A stretch of 64,000 bases of DNA, from NCBI GenBank assembly GCA_027067855.1, contig JAMOUX010000013.1, forward strand, positions 1-64,000, read 5' to 3'. A program made the translations under genes and the position numbers. Shown here one piece after another: positions 61,482 through 64,000 of this stretch (position 1 is its first letter; each line of letters starts with the position of its first letter). The stretch is from Candidatus Fermentibacteraceae bacterium (GTDB lineage: Bacteria > Fermentibacterota > Fermentibacteria > Fermentibacterales > JCC-6). The notes beneath the pieces were generated by a model, which saw nothing but the letters and a program-made list of their open reading frames with translations, did no database searches and was not told the DNA's origin.

Positions 61482-62642
61482 ATGTTCATCCTGCTGTTGG
61501 CGCTGATGGCGCAGGAAATGCCCTTGCAGCAATCCGACGTTCCCGAGCTGGTGACGAGGGCATCCATATATCCCGATGAGACCGTACTGGAACTGGCGGA
61601 CAGGGATACTTACCTGATGGGACCCGGCGACATGGTTACGGTGGTCATCGCAGGGGGGACCAGCCAATACATGATGGGTGCCGGTTTTTCTCCGTGGGCC
61701 GAGTACACGGTCGGGGGAGACGGTTGCCTTTCCGTCGCCGGCATCGGCTCGATTCCGGTGAGCGGGCTCACCATCGAGGAGGCGCAGAAGGAACTGCAGG
61801 CCATGGCCGCCAGGTATTACCCGTCCGTTTCGGTGACCCTTTCTCTCGAGAAACCGAGGTTTCTGAAAGTCAACGTGGGAGGAATGGTAAGCCAGCCCGG
61901 CACCTACGTGCTCTCGGCGTTGGACAGGGTTTCGGACGCGCTGCTTCTTGCCGGAGGCATTTCCTCGTTCGGCTCTCGGCACGGGGTGATGTACACCGCG
62001 GACGGCGACTCGATACCGGTGAACCTCGAGATGATCCCGGGAACCGCGACCCACGTGTCGGATCCTTTCCTGCTCAATAACGCCGACATCATCATGGAAG
62101 TGTGCAGAAACCCCGTATTCATACTTTCCTCGGCGTCCGGCATGGAGTCTATGGAGCCGAAATCCGGGGAAGATCTCCGCTCGCTTCTCTCCAGGATGGG
62201 AGGGGTGGGAGGCGACGTGGACCTTTCCCGAAGTATGATACTGAGGGATGGAGAAAGGTTCGGGGCCTGGTCCGATTCCCTGGGATTCAACACCATGTCG
62301 CTCAGACCGGGAGACACTCTTCTGTTCGTTTCCCTCAGGGATTCGGTAACGGTGGGTGGCGCCGTGAAGCATCCGGGCCTGGTGCCCTACGATCCCGGAA
62401 ACACCGTGGAAGATTACGTGGTGTACGCCGGGGGTAGACTGCATACATCGGGAAGCGGCATCTCCGTACGGAGGAACGGCAGGGACGTGGATTTCGAAGG
62501 CGATCCCCGAACCGCCCGTCTGATGCCCGGCGACGTGGTGGAAGTGGGTTACGACTGGTTCGCCAGGAACGGTACCATGGTCAAGGTCCTGGTATCGGTG
62601 GTGTCGCTGGGCATCACCATTTACAATGTTGCGACGAGGTGA
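61482..62642 (+). CDS. Polysaccharide export outer-membrane protein (Wza-like, SLBB domains)
   Basis: A 386-residue exported protein. After a short hydrophobic start it has the poly-export domain (YLMGPGDMVTVVI, YTVGGDGCLSVAGIGSIPVSGLTIEEAQKEL), then SLBB-type domains (LKVNVGGMVSQPGTYVLSALDRVSDALLLAGG and VTVGGAVKHPGLVPYDPGNTVEDYVVYAGG), and a C-terminal hydrophobic helix (about 362-383). No lipobox Cys is visible at the start. It probably works with the downstream Wzz-like protein. Its ATG directly abuts the previous stop. Confidence 0.87.
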   Translation: MFILLLALMAQEMPLQQSDVPELVTRASIYPDETVLELADRDTYLMGPGDMVTVVIAGGTSQYMMGAGFSPWAEYTVGGDGCLSVAGIGSIPVSGLTIEEAQKELQAMAARYYPSVSVTLSLEKPRFLKVNVGGMVSQPGTYVLSALDRVSDALLLAGGISSFGSRHGVMYTADGDSIPVNLEMIPGTATHVSDPFLLNNADIIMEVCRNPVFILSSASGMESMEPKSGEDLRSLLSRMGGVGGDVDLSRSMILRDGERFGAWSDSLGFNTMSLRPGDTLLFVSLRDSVTVGGAVKHPGLVPYDPGNTVEDYVVYAGGRLHTSGSGISVRRNGRDVDFEGDPRTARLMPGDVVEVGYDWFARNGTMVKVLVSVVSLGITIYNVATR

Positions 62643-63904
62643 TCCAGGTGAACGAAAAGAAACTTCCGGAGACTTTCGCCGGCAGATGGATACGGGCCGT
62701 GGCCGGAAACCTGAGGAAACTGGTGCTGTTCTGCTTCCTGGTGGCTGTCGTTACTGCAGTCTTCGCTCTCACCAGGAAACAGCAGTGGACCGCTTACTCC
62801 GTGGTATCCGTACCCGGCGGCAACCAGTCGCCCGCCATGGGTCTGGGCGCCCTGGGAGACATAGCCGGCAACCTCCTTGGGGGAGGGGTTTCCTCATTGC
62901 CGGGAATGATGAACATGAACGGCGGGGAGACGCAGGACCTCGACATGGTATTCCAGGTGCTTACTTCGAGAGCGGTTTCCGAGCGGGTGATATTCAAGTA
63001 CGGCATGCTGGCGGAATTCAACGCTCCAAGCATGGACGTGGCCCTCAACAAGTTCAGCGAGCGGGCATCCGTGGTTCTGACCCCCGAGGGGTTCTTCGTT
63101 ATTTCAATGAAGGCGGACAGCAGGGAGAAATCTGCGGCCATAGTCAACGACATGATAGAATTCGCGAACCGGGAACTCTTCACCATCGTAACCAGCAGGG
63201 CCAGAAGAAGCAGGCTGGAGGCGGAGAAACTCCTGGAGGCCGCCGGAGAATCGCTGGAGATCGCCCAGGGGAATATGGAGAAGTTCCGTGAGAAAACGGG
63301 ACTTCTGTTTCCGGAGGAACAGGGGATTTCCACCGTGCAACTCATGGCCGATCTCGAGACCGAGTTGATACTCGCGGAATCTCGACTTGCCGGTGTGAGC
63401 GGTACCATTTCCTCCTCGAGTCCGGCCTACGTAGAAGTTGCGAGAACCGTTCGATACCTGCGGAAAGCTATGGAGGACAAGACTTACGGCGCTGACAGCC
63501 TGGGCGGGTTCTTCCCGAACCTGGACACCATGCCGGCACTCCTGAGAGAATACGAAAACCTTGTCCTGGACCTGGAGACCAGGCGGGCCCTGTACCTGCT
63601 GTTGCGCCAGGAACTCGAATCACTCAGGCTGGAAGAGGCCCGGGAGAGCCCTACCCTGGAGGTCGTGGTGCCCGCAGTGCCTGCGGCCCTTCGTTCCTAC
63701 CCGAAGAGAGCTAAGATGGTATTGAGCTATACCGCCGTGGCCTTGTTGCTGGCGCTGCTGTGGATCGCCGTGGTTACATATGCCAGGGGACTTCTTGAAA
63801 ACGAGGATACGGGTTCCTTCTGGAAGGAGATCATATCTACGGCGACCCGCCAGCTGTACCGCGGGAAACCCGGACCCGGGAATCGTTCCGGCATCGCCGG
63901 ATAG
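62639..63904 (+). CDS. Wzz-type chain-length determinant/polysaccharide co-polymerase
   Basis: A 421-residue inner-membrane protein with a transmembrane helix at about 29-47 (LVLFCFLVAVVTAVFAL) and another at about 361-381. Between them lies a periplasmic coiled-coil domain (EAEKLLEAAGESLEIAQGNMEKFREK) characteristic of Wzz/GNVR proteins. No tyrosine-kinase domain is fused. A Gly/Met/Leu-rich insertion lies at about 63-98. It starts with GTG at 62639 overlapping the previous stop; a second GTG at 62648, preceded by AGGTGAT, is a fair alternative. Confidence 0.85.
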   Translation: MIQVNEKKLPETFAGRWIRAVAGNLRKLVLFCFLVAVVTAVFALTRKQQWTAYSVVSVPGGNQSPAMGLGALGDIAGNLLGGGVSSLPGMMNMNGGETQDLDMVFQVLTSRAVSERVIFKYGMLAEFNAPSMDVALNKFSERASVVLTPEGFFVISMKADSREKSAAIVNDMIEFANRELFTIVTSRARRSRLEAEKLLEAAGESLEIAQGNMEKFREKTGLLFPEEQGISTVQLMADLETELILAESRLAGVSGTISSSSPAYVEVARTVRYLRKAMEDKTYGADSLGGFFPNLDTMPALLREYENLVLDLETRRALYLLLRQELESLRLEEARESPTLEVVVPAVPAALRSYPKRAKMVLSYTAVALLLALLWIAVVTYARGLLENEDTGSFWKEIISTATRQLYRGKPGPGNRSGIAG

Positions 63905-64000
63905 GCGCATGTATATCGGGTTCGTCGGCGGATGTTCGTCAGTAAGAATCGTCGTCCCGGACGGAAACCGTTTCCTGGGATGACGTCTCCTTCACGTTAC
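63905..64000. other. Window end without a complete gene
   Basis: The last 96 bases contain only a 24-codon open frame from an ATG at 63909 to a stop ending at 63983. I see no ribosome site or motif, so nothing is called. A further gene of the polysaccharide operon may start beyond the window. Confidence 0.5.

Overview
The window is one GC-rich, very tightly packed bacterial chromosome segment. Most genes overlap their neighbours by a few bases, no gene-free stretch exceeds about 210 bases, and I see no transposase, integrase or rRNA. Several traits point to a Gram-negative anaerobe of the FCB (Fibrobacteres-Chlorobi-Bacteroidetes) superphylum or a related candidate phylum: a PorV/PorQ-type outer-membrane protein, exported proteins ending in FlgD-like carboxy-terminal sorting domains, an Omp85-type barrel, a cytoplasmic [NiFe]-hydrogenase/heterodisulfide-reductase complex, an [FeFe]-hydrogenase maturase, and a large superoxide-reductase/rubrerythrin defence operon. 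A Fermentibacterota-like lineage would fit, but that is inference from gene content only.

Layout. (1) 1-4700: a type II-C CRISPR-Cas locus on the minus strand (cas9-cas1-cas2), with a divergent tracrRNA candidate upstream of cas9 and what looks like the terminal CRISPR repeat at the left edge, so the array itself lies outside the window. (2) 4748-7786: tRNA-Gln, a transglutaminase-like exported protein, a small membrane protein, a CofE-like ligase and a creatininase-family amidohydrolase. (3) 7786-11710: a Fur-family regulator, a strong promoter with a perfect 18-bp palindromic operator, and an operon for an ECF-type nickel/cobalt transporter (lipoprotein, NikL-like subunit, CbiM, CbiQ, CbiO). 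(4) 11714-21031: initiator tRNA, then an operon read leftwards: hydrogenase maturation protease, HdrC, HdrB, HdrA, MvhD, fumarate-reductase-like iron-sulfur and flavoprotein subunits, MvhG, MvhA. The nickel importer next door supplies the metal this hydrogenase needs. (5) 21059-36952: envelope and housekeeping genes, including the PorV-like protein, a HhH/metallo-beta-lactamase fusion, a 17-residue repeat protein, a B12-type radical SAM protein, a glycosyltransferase, two HAD phosphatases, a gingipain-like C25 peptidase, a metallophosphoesterase, an ABC-F ATPase and HydF. (6) 37063-43629: tRNA-Ser, a second B12 radical SAM protein, and a PerR-controlled oxidative-stress operon of eight genes. 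(7) 43634-45957: adenosine deaminase and an Omp85-type barrel. (8) 46099-63904: a surface-polysaccharide region reading rightwards, with glycosyltransferases, a Wzx-like flippase, nucleotide-sugar enzymes, MurB, Wza- and Wzz-like export proteins, and two large exported beta-propeller proteins.

How the parts fit. Regions 3 and 4 form one physiological unit: nickel uptake, a Ni-hydrogenase, its endopeptidase, and a soluble Hdr/Mvh electron-bifurcating core to which a fumarate-reductase-like pair has been added. Region 6 protects this oxygen-sensitive metabolism. The presence of HydF implies that [FeFe] hydrogenases are also encoded elsewhere. Sigma-70-type promoters with TTGACA/TTGACC and TATAAT-like boxes are readable upstream of the tRNAs and of both Fur-family operons.
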